A model generated the notes under the pieces. The model saw only the letters and a program-made list of their open reading frames with translations. It searched no databases and was not told the DNA's origin. A DNA stretch of 62,091 nucleotides from Lysobacterales bacterium (GTDB lineage Bacteria; Pseudomonadota; Gammaproteobacteria; Xanthomonadales; Rhodanobacteraceae). A program made the position numbers and the translations under genes. Positions 50,825-60,220 of this stretch are shown one piece after another (within the stretch, counting starts at the first letter, position 1; every line of letters starts with the position of its first letter). The stretch covers positions 1-62,091 of the forward strand of contig JAFKMZ010000015.1 in NCBI GenBank assembly GCA_017305055.1, given 5' to 3'.

Positions 50825-51970
50825 GTGCGCATTACTTTCATCACGGAAACCTGGCCGCCCCAGGTGAACGGCGTGGCCTTGACGGTACAGGCCCTCGCCG
50901 ATGGATTGGCCGAGCGCCATCATTGCGTCGAAGTGGTACGCCCGGGGGTCACCCGCCTCGACGGCAGGATCGGCCTGGTATCCGCGCGCGGCGTGGCCAT
51001 ACCGCGCTACCCGAGCATGCAGTTTGGCCTGCCCGCCGGGAACAGCCTGCGCAGGCGCTGGACCGCGCGGCGTCCCGACATGGCATACATTGCCACGGAA
51101 GGGCCATTGGGCCTGTCGGCGTTGCGGACGGCCAAGGCGCTCGGCATTCCGGTGGTGACCGGATTCCACACGCGCTTCCACGATTACGCCGCGCACTACG
51201 GCATCGGCCTGCTGGCGCCGTTGGTGCGCAACCACCTGTTGCGCTTCCATCGCCGAGCGCAGATGACGCTCGTTCCCACCCGCGCCCTGCAGGCGGAGTT
51301 GACGGATGCGGGTATCCCGCACGTGCGCAAGCTACGCCGCGGTGTGGATACCAGGCTGTTCACGCCGGAGCGCCGCGACCTGGAACTGCGCCGCAGCTGG
51401 GGCGTCGACGATACTGCTCCGGTCATGCTCTGCGTGGGCCGGATTGCCGCCGAAAAAGGACTGGTGCTCGCCCTGCAGGCGTTTCGTGCCCTGCAGGCGC
51501 GTTTCCCGGCCGCGCGCATCGTGCTGGTTGGCGATGGCCCGCGCCGCGAGGCCCTGAGCGCCGCGTATCCGGAGGCGCTGTTTGTCGGTACGAAACGCGG
51601 CACGGAACTCGCCGCGTACTACGCGAGTGCCGACCTGTTCGTGTTCCCGAGCCTGTCGGAAACCTTCGGCAACGTCGTACTGGAGGCGATGGCGTCGGGC
51701 CTTGCGGTGGTTGCATTCGACCATGCCACGGCGCAGGAACACATCGCCAACGGCATCGCCGGCATCGTGGTGCCGAAAGCCGATCCACGCGGCTTCGTCA
51801 CCTCGGCGTACCAGCTTGGCCTGGACGAGGAAACACGGCGGATGCTCGGCAACAATGCGCGGATCGTCGCCGGCCGTTGCACGCCGGAGGCCATGGTTTC
51901 CGAGTTTGAGGCGCTGCTGCATTCGCTGGTACGGGAAGATCCCGATGATTGCCTCCGCGCTGTCGCCTAA
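50825..51970 (+). CDS. GT4-family glycosyltransferase
   Basis: The 381-residue GT-B enzyme starts MRITFITETWPPQVNGVALT, a typical GT4 opening with the nucleotide-sugar transferase glycine loop. The C-terminal half has VMLCVGRIAAEKGLVLALQA, LVGDGPRREAL and the E-x7-E donor-site motif in SETFGNVVLEAMASG. Relatives add mannose, glucose or glucuronate to diacylglycerol or phosphatidylinositol. In a Pho setting this suggests glycolipid synthesis replacing phospholipids, an inference. The start is GTG at 50825, with GGAG about nine bases upstream. Its last 26 bases overlap the PAP2 gene. Confidence 0.88.
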   Translation: MRITFITETWPPQVNGVALTVQALADGLAERHHCVEVVRPGVTRLDGRIGLVSARGVAIPRYPSMQFGLPAGNSLRRRWTARRPDMAYIATEGPLGLSALRTAKALGIPVVTGFHTRFHDYAAHYGIGLLAPLVRNHLLRFHRRAQMTLVPTRALQAELTDAGIPHVRKLRRGVDTRLFTPERRDLELRRSWGVDDTAPVMLCVGRIAAEKGLVLALQAFRALQARFPAARIVLVGDGPRREALSAAYPEALFVGTKRGTELAAYYASADLFVFPSLSETFGNVVLEAMASGLAVVAFDHATAQEHIANGIAGIVVPKADPRGFVTSAYQLGLDEETRRMLGNNARIVAGRCTPEAMVSEFEALLHSLVREDPDDCLRAVA

Positions 51971-52484
51971 GCGGACGCTATGCGCACTGGACCGGCGCCT
52001 GTGCCGGATGGCCAGCCGCTGGGCCGCAAGGCGCGGCGTACAGCGGTTTTTCGGAACCGTCAGCCGCCTCGGTGACGGCTGGCTCTGGTACGGGCTGATG
52101 GCGACCCTGGCGCTGTGCGCCGGACGCGCTGGCGTGCGTGCAGCCCTGCACATGGCCGCTACCGGCCTGGTGGCGTGGCTGCTGTACCGGGCACTGAAGC
52201 GCCGCACCCGCCGACCGCGGCCGTTCCGGGTGCATCGCGATGTGATCGCGCGCGCCCTGCCGCTGGACGAATACAGTTTTCCGTCCGGGCACACTCTGCA
52301 CGCCTTCAGCTTCAGCATCGTCGCCGTCGCCTGGTTTCCGGTGCTTGCCTTGCCCCTGGCCATGTTCACCGTGCTGGTGGCGATGTCGCGCGTGATCCTG
52401 GGCCTGCACTATCCAACCGATGTGGTGGCCGGCGCCGTGATCGGCGTCGTACTCGGTGCGGGATCGTTGTGGATCGGAAAATAG
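51945..52484 (+). CDS. PAP2-family membrane phosphatase
   Basis: The 179-residue protein has four to five membrane helices and the three PAP2 motifs: KRRTRRPRPF (K-x6-RP), SFPSGHTLHAF (PSGH) and SRVILGLHYPTD (SR-x5-H-x3-D). It should remove phosphate from a lipid such as phosphatidate or undecaprenyl diphosphate at the periplasmic face. The ATG at 51945 has GGGAAG upstream and overlaps the glycosyltransferase gene by 26 bases, so the pair is translationally coupled. Together they could turn phosphatidate into diacylglycerol and then into a glycolipid. Confidence 0.9.
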   Translation: MIASALSPKRTLCALDRRLCRMASRWAARRGVQRFFGTVSRLGDGWLWYGLMATLALCAGRAGVRAALHMAATGLVAWLLYRALKRRTRRPRPFRVHRDVIARALPLDEYSFPSGHTLHAFSFSIVAVAWFPVLALPLAMFTVLVAMSRVILGLHYPTDVVAGAVIGVVLGAGSLWIGK

Positions 52485-52522
52485 GAAACAAGGGAATATC
52501 CAAACCGGGCCATGACGAACCG

Positions 52523-54622
52523 ATGAACGACATTTCCGATACGGTGCCGTCTCGATCGGGCGTGGACTTGCGGCAGCCGCAGCTTTATCTCAACCGCGAA
52601 CTGTCTGCGTTGGAATTCAATTTCCGCGTGCTGGCGCAGGCGCGCACGGCCTCGGTTCCGCTGCTGGAACGCCTGCGCTTCCTGTGCATCTCGGTGCGCA
52701 ACCTCGACGAGTTCTTCGAGGTCCGCGTGGCCAGCCTGCGGCACTGGATCGCCCATGGTGAGGGTAGTCCGGGCCCGGACGGCCAGCCTTTGCCCGAGGT
52801 GCTCGCGCAGCTGCGCGAGAACGTCACCCGCCTGGTGCGCATGCAGTACGAAACGTGGAACAACGAGTTGCAGCCGGACCTGGCCCGTGAGGGCATCATC
52901 TTCAGCGACAGCGGGCAGTGGTCCTCCATGCTGACGCGGTGGGCGCGGGAGTACTTCGAGCAGGAAATCCTGCCGGTACTGTCGCCACTCGGGCTCGATT
53001 CGGCCCATCCCTTTCCGCGCATCCTCAACAAGAGCCTCAACGTCGCGGTGGTGCTGCAGGGCGACGACGCATTCGCGCGCGAAGGCAGCGTCGCCGTGGT
53101 GCGCGCGCCCCGTTCGCTGCCCCGCGTGATCCGTGTGCCGCCGGAAGTTGCCGACTCGCCCTGCCAGTTCGTGTTCCTGTCCACCCTGTTCGAGGTATTT
53201 GCCGGCGCGATGTTCCCGGGCATGGAGATTCATGGAGTCCACCAGTTCCGCGTCACGCGCGATTCGGAACTGGAGCTCGAGGAAGGCGACACCGGGAACC
53301 TGGCGCGTGTGCTGAGCCTGGAATTGCGCGAACGCGGCTACGCGGAAGCCGTGCGGCTCGAGCTCGGCGAGGACTGCACGCCCGCGCTGCGCCGCATGCT
53401 GCTCGTCAATTTCGGCCTGTCGGATACGGATGTGTATCTGTGCGACGGACCGGTCAACCTGCATCGGGTGTCGGCGGTGTACGACATGGTTGGCCGTCCG
53501 GACCTGAAGTACCCGGAGTTCGTGCCGGCTGTGCCGCCGCGGCTTGTGCCCAACGCCGACATGTTCGGGATCATCGCCCAGGGCGACGTGGTGCTGCACC
53601 ATCCGTACGAATCGTTCGCACCGGTGCTCGAGCTGCTGCGCCAGGCCAGCGTGGACGCCGCTGTGCTGGCGATCCGGCAAACGCTTTACCGGGTCGGTGA
53701 GGACTCGCCCTTGATTGGCTACCTGGCCGACGCCGCCCGGGCAGGCAAGGAAGTGACCGTGGTCATCGAGCTGCGCGCGCGCTTCGACGAGGAAGCCAAT
53801 ATCCGCATGGCCGACCGCCTGCAGGAAGCCGGTGTGCAGGTCGTGTACGGCGTCGTTGGCTACAAGACCCACGCCAAGATGCTGCTGATCGTGCGCCGCG
53901 AGCAGGGCGTGCTGTGCCGTTACACGCACCTTTCCACGGGAAACTATCACCAGGCCACCAGCCGCCTGTACACCGACATCGGGCTGATGACCCGGAATCC
54001 CGGCATCGGCGAGGACGTAGCCAGGGTCTTCCAGCAGCTGTGCAGCTTCGGGCCGGTGCTCGGGCTGCAGCACCTGCTGGGCTCGCCCTTCAGCCTGCAC
54101 CAGGGCCTGCTGGCGCTGGTCGAGCGCGAGATCGGGCACGCGCGGGCGGGCAGGTCGGCACGGGTGGTCGCGCGCATGAACGCGCTGACCGAGCCTTCCA
54201 TGATCGAGGCGTTGTATCGCGCCTCCTGCGCGGGTGTCGACATCGACCTGGTCGTGCGCGGCTGCTGCATGTTGCGGCCCGGCTTGCCCGGCATCTCCGA
54301 GCGCATCCGTGTCCGCTCCGTACTTGGACAGCTCCTCGAACACAGCCGCGTGTACTGGTTCGCCAACGGTGGCGAGGCGGAACTCTATTGTGCGTCGGCC
54401 GACTGGATGGAGCGCAACCTTCTGCGCCGGGTCGAGGCCTGCTTTCCTGTCAGCGATCCCGCTCTGGCCACGCGCGTATTCCAGGAAGCGCTGCAGAACT
54501 ACCTGGACGACAACGTGCAGGCATGGCTGCTGGATGCCGATGGCCGGTATTGCCGCGCGACAACCGGGGATGCGTTGCCGCACTCGGCGCAGCAGTGGCT
54601 GTTGGACCGGTTCGGGGGCTGA
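52523..54622 (+). CDS. ppk: Polyphosphate kinase 1
   Basis: The 699-residue protein matches Ppk1 in length and order. It has an N-terminal helical domain (LYLNRELSALEFNFRVLAQA), a head domain, and two phospholipase-D-like C-terminal domains. The autophosphorylated His is H450 in YKTHAKMLLIVRRE, followed by RYTHLSTGNYH. The enzyme polymerises the gamma-phosphate of ATP into polyphosphate, linking it to the phosphate-store side of the Pho response. The start at 52523 follows the PAP2 stop by 38 bases; an overlapping longer frame has no family similarity. A hairpin terminator follows about 210 bases downstream. Confidence 0.95.
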   Translation: MNDISDTVPSRSGVDLRQPQLYLNRELSALEFNFRVLAQARTASVPLLERLRFLCISVRNLDEFFEVRVASLRHWIAHGEGSPGPDGQPLPEVLAQLRENVTRLVRMQYETWNNELQPDLAREGIIFSDSGQWSSMLTRWAREYFEQEILPVLSPLGLDSAHPFPRILNKSLNVAVVLQGDDAFAREGSVAVVRAPRSLPRVIRVPPEVADSPCQFVFLSTLFEVFAGAMFPGMEIHGVHQFRVTRDSELELEEGDTGNLARVLSLELRERGYAEAVRLELGEDCTPALRRMLLVNFGLSDTDVYLCDGPVNLHRVSAVYDMVGRPDLKYPEFVPAVPPRLVPNADMFGIIAQGDVVLHHPYESFAPVLELLRQASVDAAVLAIRQTLYRVGEDSPLIGYLADAARAGKEVTVVIELRARFDEEANIRMADRLQEAGVQVVYGVVGYKTHAKMLLIVRREQGVLCRYTHLSTGNYHQATSRLYTDIGLMTRNPGIGEDVARVFQQLCSFGPVLGLQHLLGSPFSLHQGLLALVEREIGHARAGRSARVVARMNALTEPSMIEALYRASCAGVDIDLVVRGCCMLRPGLPGISERIRVRSVLGQLLEHSRVYWFANGGEAELYCASADWMERNLLRRVEACFPVSDPALATRVFQEALQNYLDDNVQAWLLDADGRYCRATTGDALPHSAQQWLLDRFGG

Positions 54623-54830
54623 ATCGCCTGCGGCGCCTGCGGCGCCTGCCGCCAGCAGGCCCGGACTGCGCCACGGTGGTCCCGTCGCCTGGCGCGTCGA
54701 TTGCGCGGACATCCGAATGGGCGGCGGCATGCGCCGCGCTGACGACGGTCCTGCCATCGCGGCGGAGTGCCGTTTCGCGGGATTGGTGCCACGGAACATC
54801 GAACGTCATGGCCGGCTGGCCGCAAAGCAA

Positions 54831-54858
54831 ACGGCGGGCTGTACGAGCCCGCCGCTTT
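54831..54858. terminator. Bidirectional Rho-independent terminator between ppk and the porin gene
   Basis: CGGCGGGCT (54832-54840) pairs with AGCCCGCCG (54846-54854) around a five-base loop, with CTTTT after it on the plus strand and TTTGCTTT on the minus strand. It lies between the convergent ppk and porin genes. Confidence 0.8.
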
Positions 54859-54916
54859 TCCATCCATGGGTGGAGACTCCCTGCGACCACCTTTGCGCGC
54901 GGCGCGTACCGCGCGC

Positions 54917-56137
54917 CTAGAACGACACCTGGCCGAACAGGCCTACCTCGTTGGTCTTCACGTTGGCCAGTGGCAGCGGCGTAGTGCCGATGATGTCGTT
55001 CTTCTCGTGCTTGTACACCAGGGCGAGCTGGAAGCCCTTGGTGACGTCGTACTGGACGCCGGCGTGGTAGTAGGTACCCTTTGCCGAGGAGTTGAGATCC
55101 TTGCTCGGGGATGTGCGGTCGTAGCGTGCGAACAGGCTGAACTTGCTCGGCAGGTTCACGCTGCCCCAGAGCGAATAGCCGTCCGCCTTGTCGGCCAGCG
55201 GGGTCAGCACGTTGCCCCAGTTCCTGGCGCTGAAATACTCGCCGCCGACGCGGAACAGCGGGCCGGCGTAGGCCAGCATGACGTCGAGGCGCTGGGCGGT
55301 GTGCAGGGCGTCGACATTTTCCAGTTCCTGGCCGCGATGGCCGGTGTAGCCGCCGACCGCCACGATCACGTTGTCGAACGGCACGAAGCCGACCCGGCCC
55401 TCGAAGTCCACGCCCTTGCTGCGGCCGGGATTCTTGTAGCCGTTGCCGTTCACCGCCGACACCGAGTAGTTGAAGTGCTTGCCCTGCCCGATGTCGCCGC
55501 CGAGGTTGACGCCCCAGTCGGCGGAATTGGCGTACTTGAGTCGATCGGTGATGGTGGGCTCGATGTAGCGGAAGCCGTAGTAGTTCTCGACGAACGGAAT
55601 CCACGGCATGTCGTAGGAGCCGATCCGCAACACCGCGGCCTGGTCGAACTTGCCCTGCACGTAGGCCTTCTTGACGAACAGGTTGGTTTCGCCGTCGTTG
55701 CTGACGTAGTTGAAATCGGTGGTCAGGTTGGCCGACCAGATGGAGTCGAACTGGTGCGTGGCACTGAGGTAGAAGCGCTTCACGTCGATGCCGGTGCCCG
55801 AGGCGTCGGTCTTGCCGCTCTGGCTGTGCTTCTGGTCGATCGTGCTGAAGTCGAAAAACATCTTGCCGCCGATCGTCGTGTCGTTCACCAGCTTCTCCAG
55901 CGCCGCCAGGCGCTTGTCGGAGGAGGTGGACGGGGCAGCCGCCGCGTCGGCCTGGGCCTGGGCTTGCTGCTGCTGCAGCTGGTCGACCCTGGATTGCAGT
56001 GCCTGCAGTTGCGCCTGCAGTTGGCTCAGCTCGGCGCCGCCGCCGGCGGACGATGGCGACTGTGCTGCGGCTGCGAGGGGGAGGAAGCAGCTGCCCAGGC
56101 CGGCGGCAATGGCTACGGCGAGTAGTCTCGAATGCAT
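54917..56137 (-). CDS. OprP/OprO-type phosphate-selective porin
   Basis: The 406-residue precursor has a signal peptide (LLAVAIAAGLGSCFLPLAAAAQ), a Gln-rich coiled coil at about 30-62 (LSQLQAQLQALQSRVDQLQQ) that typically trimerises, and a beta-barrel with FYLSATHQF, VRIGS-like strands, and a C-terminal GQVSF. This is the OprP/OprO layout of phosphate or pyrophosphate channels in the outer membrane. The start at 56137 has GGAGA nearby; upstream in-frame codons do not code a signal peptide. It is divergent from pstS over 290 bases, and a Pho box on its strand supports phosphate control. Confidence 0.9.
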   Translation of the reverse strand: MHSRLLAVAIAAGLGSCFLPLAAAAQSPSSAGGGAELSQLQAQLQALQSRVDQLQQQQAQAQADAAAAPSTSSDKRLAALEKLVNDTTIGGKMFFDFSTIDQKHSQSGKTDASGTGIDVKRFYLSATHQFDSIWSANLTTDFNYVSNDGETNLFVKKAYVQGKFDQAAVLRIGSYDMPWIPFVENYYGFRYIEPTITDRLKYANSADWGVNLGGDIGQGKHFNYSVSAVNGNGYKNPGRSKGVDFEGRVGFVPFDNVIVAVGGYTGHRGQELENVDALHTAQRLDVMLAYAGPLFRVGGEYFSARNWGNVLTPLADKADGYSLWGSVNLPSKFSLFARYDRTSPSKDLNSSAKGTYYHAGVQYDVTKGFQLALVYKHEKNDIIGTTPLPLANVKTNEVGLFGQVSF

Positions 56138-56253
56138 GTAAGTCTCCGCATGATGGTAGTGGTCGGCCCGGCCGCTGCCGTTGCATCGGAAGGGCCCAGC
56201 AATGGAACGCGATGCAGGATGGTGGCCGCTGTTTACCGTTCGATGCTGCCTGG

Positions 56254-56271
56254 ATGACAACTTTGTGACAC
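56254..56271 (-). promoter_or_regulatory. Pho box upstream of the porin gene
   Basis: On the minus strand GTGTCACAAAGTTGTCAT has TGTCA repeats 11 bases apart with an A-rich middle, a good PhoB box. It lies 117 bases before the porin start codon. Confidence 0.75.
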
Positions 56272-56335
56272 GCCAAGTGGGATTGCGCCTGCGCCCGACC
56301 ACGGCATGGACGGGGATGGACTGTGGGGCCGGCGA

Positions 56336-56379
56336 CTGTCATCTGGCTGCAACATTCGGCTCATCTGCCTGCAACACGC
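56336..56379 (+). promoter_or_regulatory. Tandem 11-bp direct repeats, Pho boxes upstream of pstS
   Basis: Four consecutive 11-base units start at 56336, 56347, 56358 and 56369: CTGTCATCTGG, CTGCAACATTC, GGCTCATCTGC and CTGCAACACGC. The first matches the Pho half-site; the second and fourth are near copies of each other. The array ends 48 bases before the pstS start, fitting tandem PhoB binding. Confidence 0.6.
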
Positions 56380-56427
56380 GGGCGTTTGAATGGCGCCATC
56401 CATTCGACGACCCTACAGGAGTTACCC

Positions 56428-57453
56428 GTGTTGAACGCATTCAAGACATTCGCCGCGAGCGCCACGATCATCGCGGCCTCCACACTCGCCCTGGCTGCAC
56501 ACGCCACTGATGTCACCGGTGCCGGCTCGAGCTTCGTTTATCCGGTGGTTTCCAAGTGGTCGGCGACCTACGCCGAGAAGACCGGGAACCGCATCAATTA
56601 CCAGTCCATCGGCTCCGGTGGCGGCATTGCCCAGATCAAGGCTGGCACCGTCGACTTTGGCGCCACGGACATGCCACTCGACGAGGCGACCCTGCAGCAG
56701 TTCGGCCTGGGCCAATTCCCGGACGTGATCGGCGGCATCGTGCCCGCGCTCAACGTCGAGGGTATCGCTCCAGGCAAGCTGGTGCTCGACGGGCCCACCC
56801 TGGCCGGTATCTACCTTGGCAAGATCGCCACCTGGAACGATGCGGCCATTGCCGCGCTGAACCCGGGCACGAAGCTGCCGGCGGCGAAGATCACGGTGGT
56901 GCATCGTTCGGATGGCTCGGGCACCACGTTCAACTTCAGCAACTACCTGTCCAAGGTGAGCCCGGAATGGAAGGCCAAGGCCGGTGAGGGTTCGGCCATC
57001 CAATGGCCGGTAGGCATTGGCGGCAAGGGCAACCAGGGCGTCGCGGCCTACGTCAAGCAGGTCAAGAACTCGATCGGTTACGTCGAGTATGCCTATGCGC
57101 TGCAGAACAGCATCGGCTATGCGCGGATGAAGAATGCCGCCGGCAAGGTCGTGGCGCCGACCATGGCCACGTTCCAGGCCGCGGCCGATACGGCCGACTG
57201 GAAGAACGCCAGGAACTTCAACCTGCTGATGACCAATGCGCCGGGTGCGGACGCCTGGCCGATCACCGCCACCTCCTGGGTGGTCATGTACAAGCAGCCA
57301 CGCAATGCAGCCAACGCGAAGGTCGCGCTGGATTTCTTCAAGTGGTCCTACGAGCACGGCCAGGAGCAGGCGCGCTCGCTGGATTACGTGCCGCTGCCGG
57401 ATTCGCTGGTCAAGCAGATCGAGTCGTACTGGGCGGCAGAGTTCAAGCGCTGA
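56428..57453 (+). CDS. pstS: Phosphate ABC transporter substrate-binding protein PstS
   Basis: The 341-residue precursor has a signal peptide ending LALAAHA, then the PstS fold with GAGSSFVYPVVSKW, SIGSGGGIAQIKAGTVDFGAT (phosphate loop) and VVHRSDGSGTTFNFSNYL (second binding loop). It captures phosphate in the periplasm for PstCAB. The start is GTG at 56428 with AGGAG six bases upstream; TTG at 56431 is a less likely choice. It heads the operon pstS-pstC-pstA-pstB-phoU; a 112-base gap with a hairpin repeat before pstC could lower downstream expression. Confidence 0.95.
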   Translation: MLNAFKTFAASATIIAASTLALAAHATDVTGAGSSFVYPVVSKWSATYAEKTGNRINYQSIGSGGGIAQIKAGTVDFGATDMPLDEATLQQFGLGQFPDVIGGIVPALNVEGIAPGKLVLDGPTLAGIYLGKIATWNDAAIAALNPGTKLPAAKITVVHRSDGSGTTFNFSNYLSKVSPEWKAKAGEGSAIQWPVGIGGKGNQGVAAYVKQVKNSIGYVEYAYALQNSIGYARMKNAAGKVVAPTMATFQAAADTADWKNARNFNLLMTNAPGADAWPITATSWVVMYKQPRNAANAKVALDFFKWSYEHGQEQARSLDYVPLPDSLVKQIESYWAAEFKR

Positions 57454-57478
57454 GCCATGCGCAGGAACCACCTCCCCA

Positions 57479-57519
57479 CTCCCTCTCTCACGACGGTGAG
57501 GCTGTCGGGGGAGAGGGAG
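57479..57519. repeat. Dispersed inverted repeat, copy B2, between pstS and pstC
   Basis: CTCCCTCTC (57479-57487) and GAGAGGGAG (57511-57519) are exact complementary arms around a loop with GACG, TGAGG and GCTGTC, shared with copy B1 at 31580-31616. Inside the pst operon it forms an intercistronic hairpin that could protect the pstS message from 3' decay or attenuate pstC. Confidence 0.8.
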
Positions 57520-57565
57520 GGCAGCGCCGGAGCGGAAGGCAAACGCGGTATTCAGCGGAGACTCC

Positions 57566-58537
57566 ATGTCATCGATTCCAGCCACCATCGACACACTGGA
57601 CACTGGGCGCCGCAGCCGGCTCGACGCCAGGCACGACCGGATCTTCCGCGGTGTCCTGAGGTTCTGCGCGCTGCTGGTGTTGGCGGCCCTGCTCGGTGCC
57701 GCGCTGTCCACCTTGTGGGGCGGCCGCGAGATCCTGTTCGGCCAGGGGCTGCATTTCCTGACCAGCACCGCATGGAACCCGGTCGAGGACGACTACGGCG
57801 CGCTGGCGCCGGTGTTTGGCACCCTGGTCACCTCGCTGGTCGCCATCGTGCTGGCGGTGCCGGTGAGCTTCGGCGTGGCGATGTTCCTCACCGAAATCGC
57901 ACCGAACTGGCTGCGCGCCCCAGCCAGCACCGCGGTGGAACTGCTGGCGGCCATCCCGTCGATCATCTACGGCATGTGGGGCCTGTTCGTGTTTGTGCCG
58001 TTCATGGCGCGCATCGAGCCTGCCCTCACCGACACGCTGGGCCGGATCCCGCTGCTCGGCAAGCTGTTCCAGGGGCCGCCGCTCGGTCTCGGCCTGCTCA
58101 CCGCCGGCATCGTGCTGGCGGTGATGATCCTGCCGTTCATCACCTCGGTGATGCGTGAGGTCTTCCTGACGGTGCCCACGCGCCTCAAGGAATCCGCCTA
58201 TGCCCTGGGCTCGACCCGCTGGGAAGTGCTCTGGGACATCGTGCTGCCGTATACGCGCTCGGCGGTCATTGGCGGCATCATCCTCGGCCTGGGGCGCGCG
58301 CTGGGCGAGACCATGGCGGTCACCTTCGTGCTGGGCAATTCCTACAACATCACCTCGTCGCTGCTGATGCCGGGAACCTCGATCTCCTCGAGCATCGCCA
58401 ACGAGTTCAATGAGGCCGTCGGCTTGCACCGCTCGGCGCTGGTCGCGCTGGGCTTCCTGCTGTTCGTGGTGACCTTCATCGTGCTGCTGATCGCGCGCCT
58501 GATGCTGCGCCAGCTGGCCAGAAGGGAGGGCAGGTGA
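57566..58537 (+). CDS. pstC: Phosphate ABC transporter permease PstC
   Basis: The 323-residue inner-membrane protein has six transmembrane helices, the first at about 30-50 (LRFCALLVLAALLGAALS), and the ABC permease EAA loop around KESAYALGSTRWEVLWDIVL. It forms the phosphate channel with PstA. GCGGAG precedes the start. The stop shares a base with the pstA start, so translation is coupled. Confidence 0.95.
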   Translation: MSSIPATIDTLDTGRRSRLDARHDRIFRGVLRFCALLVLAALLGAALSTLWGGREILFGQGLHFLTSTAWNPVEDDYGALAPVFGTLVTSLVAIVLAVPVSFGVAMFLTEIAPNWLRAPASTAVELLAAIPSIIYGMWGLFVFVPFMARIEPALTDTLGRIPLLGKLFQGPPLGLGLLTAGIVLAVMILPFITSVMREVFLTVPTRLKESAYALGSTRWEVLWDIVLPYTRSAVIGGIILGLGRALGETMAVTFVLGNSYNITSSLLMPGTSISSSIANEFNEAVGLHRSALVALGFLLFVVTFIVLLIARLMLRQLARREGR

Positions 58538-59409
58538 TGCCCGCCACCAGCCTGTACGCCCGCCGCCGCATCACCAACGCCCTCGCCATGGGCCTCGGCA
58601 CCGCAGCCACCGTACTGGGGCTGTTCTTCCTCGTGTGGATACTCTGGCTGACATTGCTCCGCGGCATCGGCGCCCTGCGGGGCAGCCTGTTCACCAGGAT
58701 CACCGCCTATGGTCCGGATGGCGGCCTGGCCAACGCCATCGCCGGCAGCCTGATGATGGATCTCATCGCCCTGGCGATCTGTACTCCCATCTGCGTGATG
58801 GCCGGCATGTGGCTGGCCGAATACGCCCGCCTCACCAGGCTGGGCACGGTGATCCGCTTCCTCAACGACATCCTGCTGTCGGCGCCCTCGATCGTGCTCG
58901 GCCTGTTCGTGTACATGATCATCGTGCTGCCGATGTCGGACCTGACCGACGGCGCCGTGTCCTTCTCAGGCCTGGCCGGCGGCGTGGCGCTCGCACTCAT
59001 CGGCCTGCCGGTGATCGTGCGCACCACCGACGAGATGCTGCAGCTGGTGCCGGCGACGTTGCGCGAGGCGGCGCTGTCGCTGGGTGTGCCGCAGTGGAAG
59101 CTCACCGTGCAGCTGCTGCTGCGCGCGGCCAGTTCGGGCATCGTCACGGGCGTGCTGCTGGCCCTGGCCAGGCTGGCGGGCGAGACGGCGCCGCTGCTGT
59201 TCACCGCCTTCGGCAACAATTTCATGACCGCGCACCCACTGGACAAGATGGCCAGCGTGCCCGTGGCCATCTACCAGTACACCAATGACCCGGACCCGGC
59301 GCTGCACGCCATCGCCTGGGCCGGCGCGCTGCTGATCACCCTGTTCGTGCTGGCGCTCAGCCTGCTGACGCGCCTGTTCCTTTCGCGCAAGAAGGCAAAC
59401 CATGGATAA
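58537..59409 (+). CDS. pstA: Phosphate ABC transporter permease PstA
   Basis: The 290-residue protein has six transmembrane helices and the EAA motif [20 protein letters not shown]. The ATG at 58537 overlaps the pstC stop (TGATG) with GGGAGGG six bases upstream; a GTG at 58534 directly before it is possible. The stop overlaps the pstB start by eight bases. Confidence 0.94.
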   Translation: MPATSLYARRRITNALAMGLGTAATVLGLFFLVWILWLTLLRGIGALRGSLFTRITAYGPDGGLANAIAGSLMMDLIALAICTPICVMAGMWLAEYARLTRLGTVIRFLNDILLSAPSIVLGLFVYMIIVLPMSDLTDGAVSFSGLAGGVALALIGLPVIVRTTDEMLQLVPATLREAALSLGVPQWKLTVQLLLRAASSGIVTGVLLALARLAGETAPLLFTAFGNNFMTAHPLDKMASVPVAIYQYTNDPDPALHAIAWAGALLITLFVLALSLLTRLFLSRKKANHG

Positions 59410-60220
59410 CCGCACTGCCGTCATCGCTGCCGGCGCCGTCACCACCATGGCAGCGGAGGCCGCGCACCGCACCAAGATCCGCGTGCGCGACCTGCATTTC
59501 CACTACCACGGCTTTCATGCCCTGAAGGGCATCGGCATGGACATCCCCGAGCGGCAGGTCACCGCCATCATCGGCCCGTCGGGCTGCGGCAAGTCCACCC
59601 TGTTGAGGGTCTTCAACCGCATCTACGCGATCTATCCCGGGCTCGAGGCGCGCGGCGAGATCCTGGTGGATGGGGTGAATGTCCTCGATCCTGCCTACTC
59701 GGTGAACCTGTTGCGCAGCAAGGTCGGCATGGTGTTCCAGAAGCCGGTGCCGTTCCCGATGACGATCTTCGAGAACGTCGCCTACGGCATCCGCCACCAC
59801 GAGAAGCTGTCCAGGGCGGACCTGGCCGGTCGTGTGGAACAGGCGCTGCGCAGCGCCGCGCTGTGGGACGAGGTGAAGGACAAGCTCAAGCAGAGCGCGC
59901 TGGGCCTGTCCGGCGGCCAGCAGCAGCGCCTATGCATCGCCCGCGCCATCGCCCTGAAGCCCGAGGTGCTGCTGCTGGACGAGCCCACCTCGGCGCTGGA
60001 TCCGATCGCCACCGGGCGGGTGGAGCAGCTCATCGACGAGCTGAAACGCGACTACACCATCGTCATCGTCACCCACAACATGCAGCAGGCCGCGCGCGTC
60101 TCCGACTGCACCGCCTTCATGTACCTGGGCGAGCTGGTCGAGTTTGGCGCCACGGCGACGCTGTTCACCAAACCCACGAAGCGGCAGACCGAAGACTACA
60201 TTTCCGGGAGGTTCGGATGA
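59402..60220 (+). CDS. pstB: Phosphate ABC transporter ATP-binding protein PstB
   Basis: The 272-residue ATPase has Walker [10 protein letters not shown] at 58-66, the Q-loop [14 protein letters not shown], signature [14 protein letters not shown], Walker [14 protein letters not shown] and the H-loop [17 protein letters not shown] after the Q-loop is a PstB hallmark. It drives phosphate import through PstCA. It overlaps phoU by four bases. Confidence 0.96.
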   Translation: MDNRTAVIAAGAVTTMAAEAAHRTKIRVRDLHFHYHGFHALKGIGMDIPERQVTAIIGPSGCGKSTLLRVFNRIYAIYPGLEARGEILVDGVNVLDPAYSVNLLRSKVGMVFQKPVPFPMTIFENVAYGIRHHEKLSRADLAGRVEQALRSAALWDEVKDKLKQSALGLSGGQQQRLCIARAIALKPEVLLLDEPTSALDPIATGRVEQLIDELKRDYTIVIVTHNMQQAARVSDCTAFMYLGELVEFGATATLFTKPTKRQTEDYISGRFG

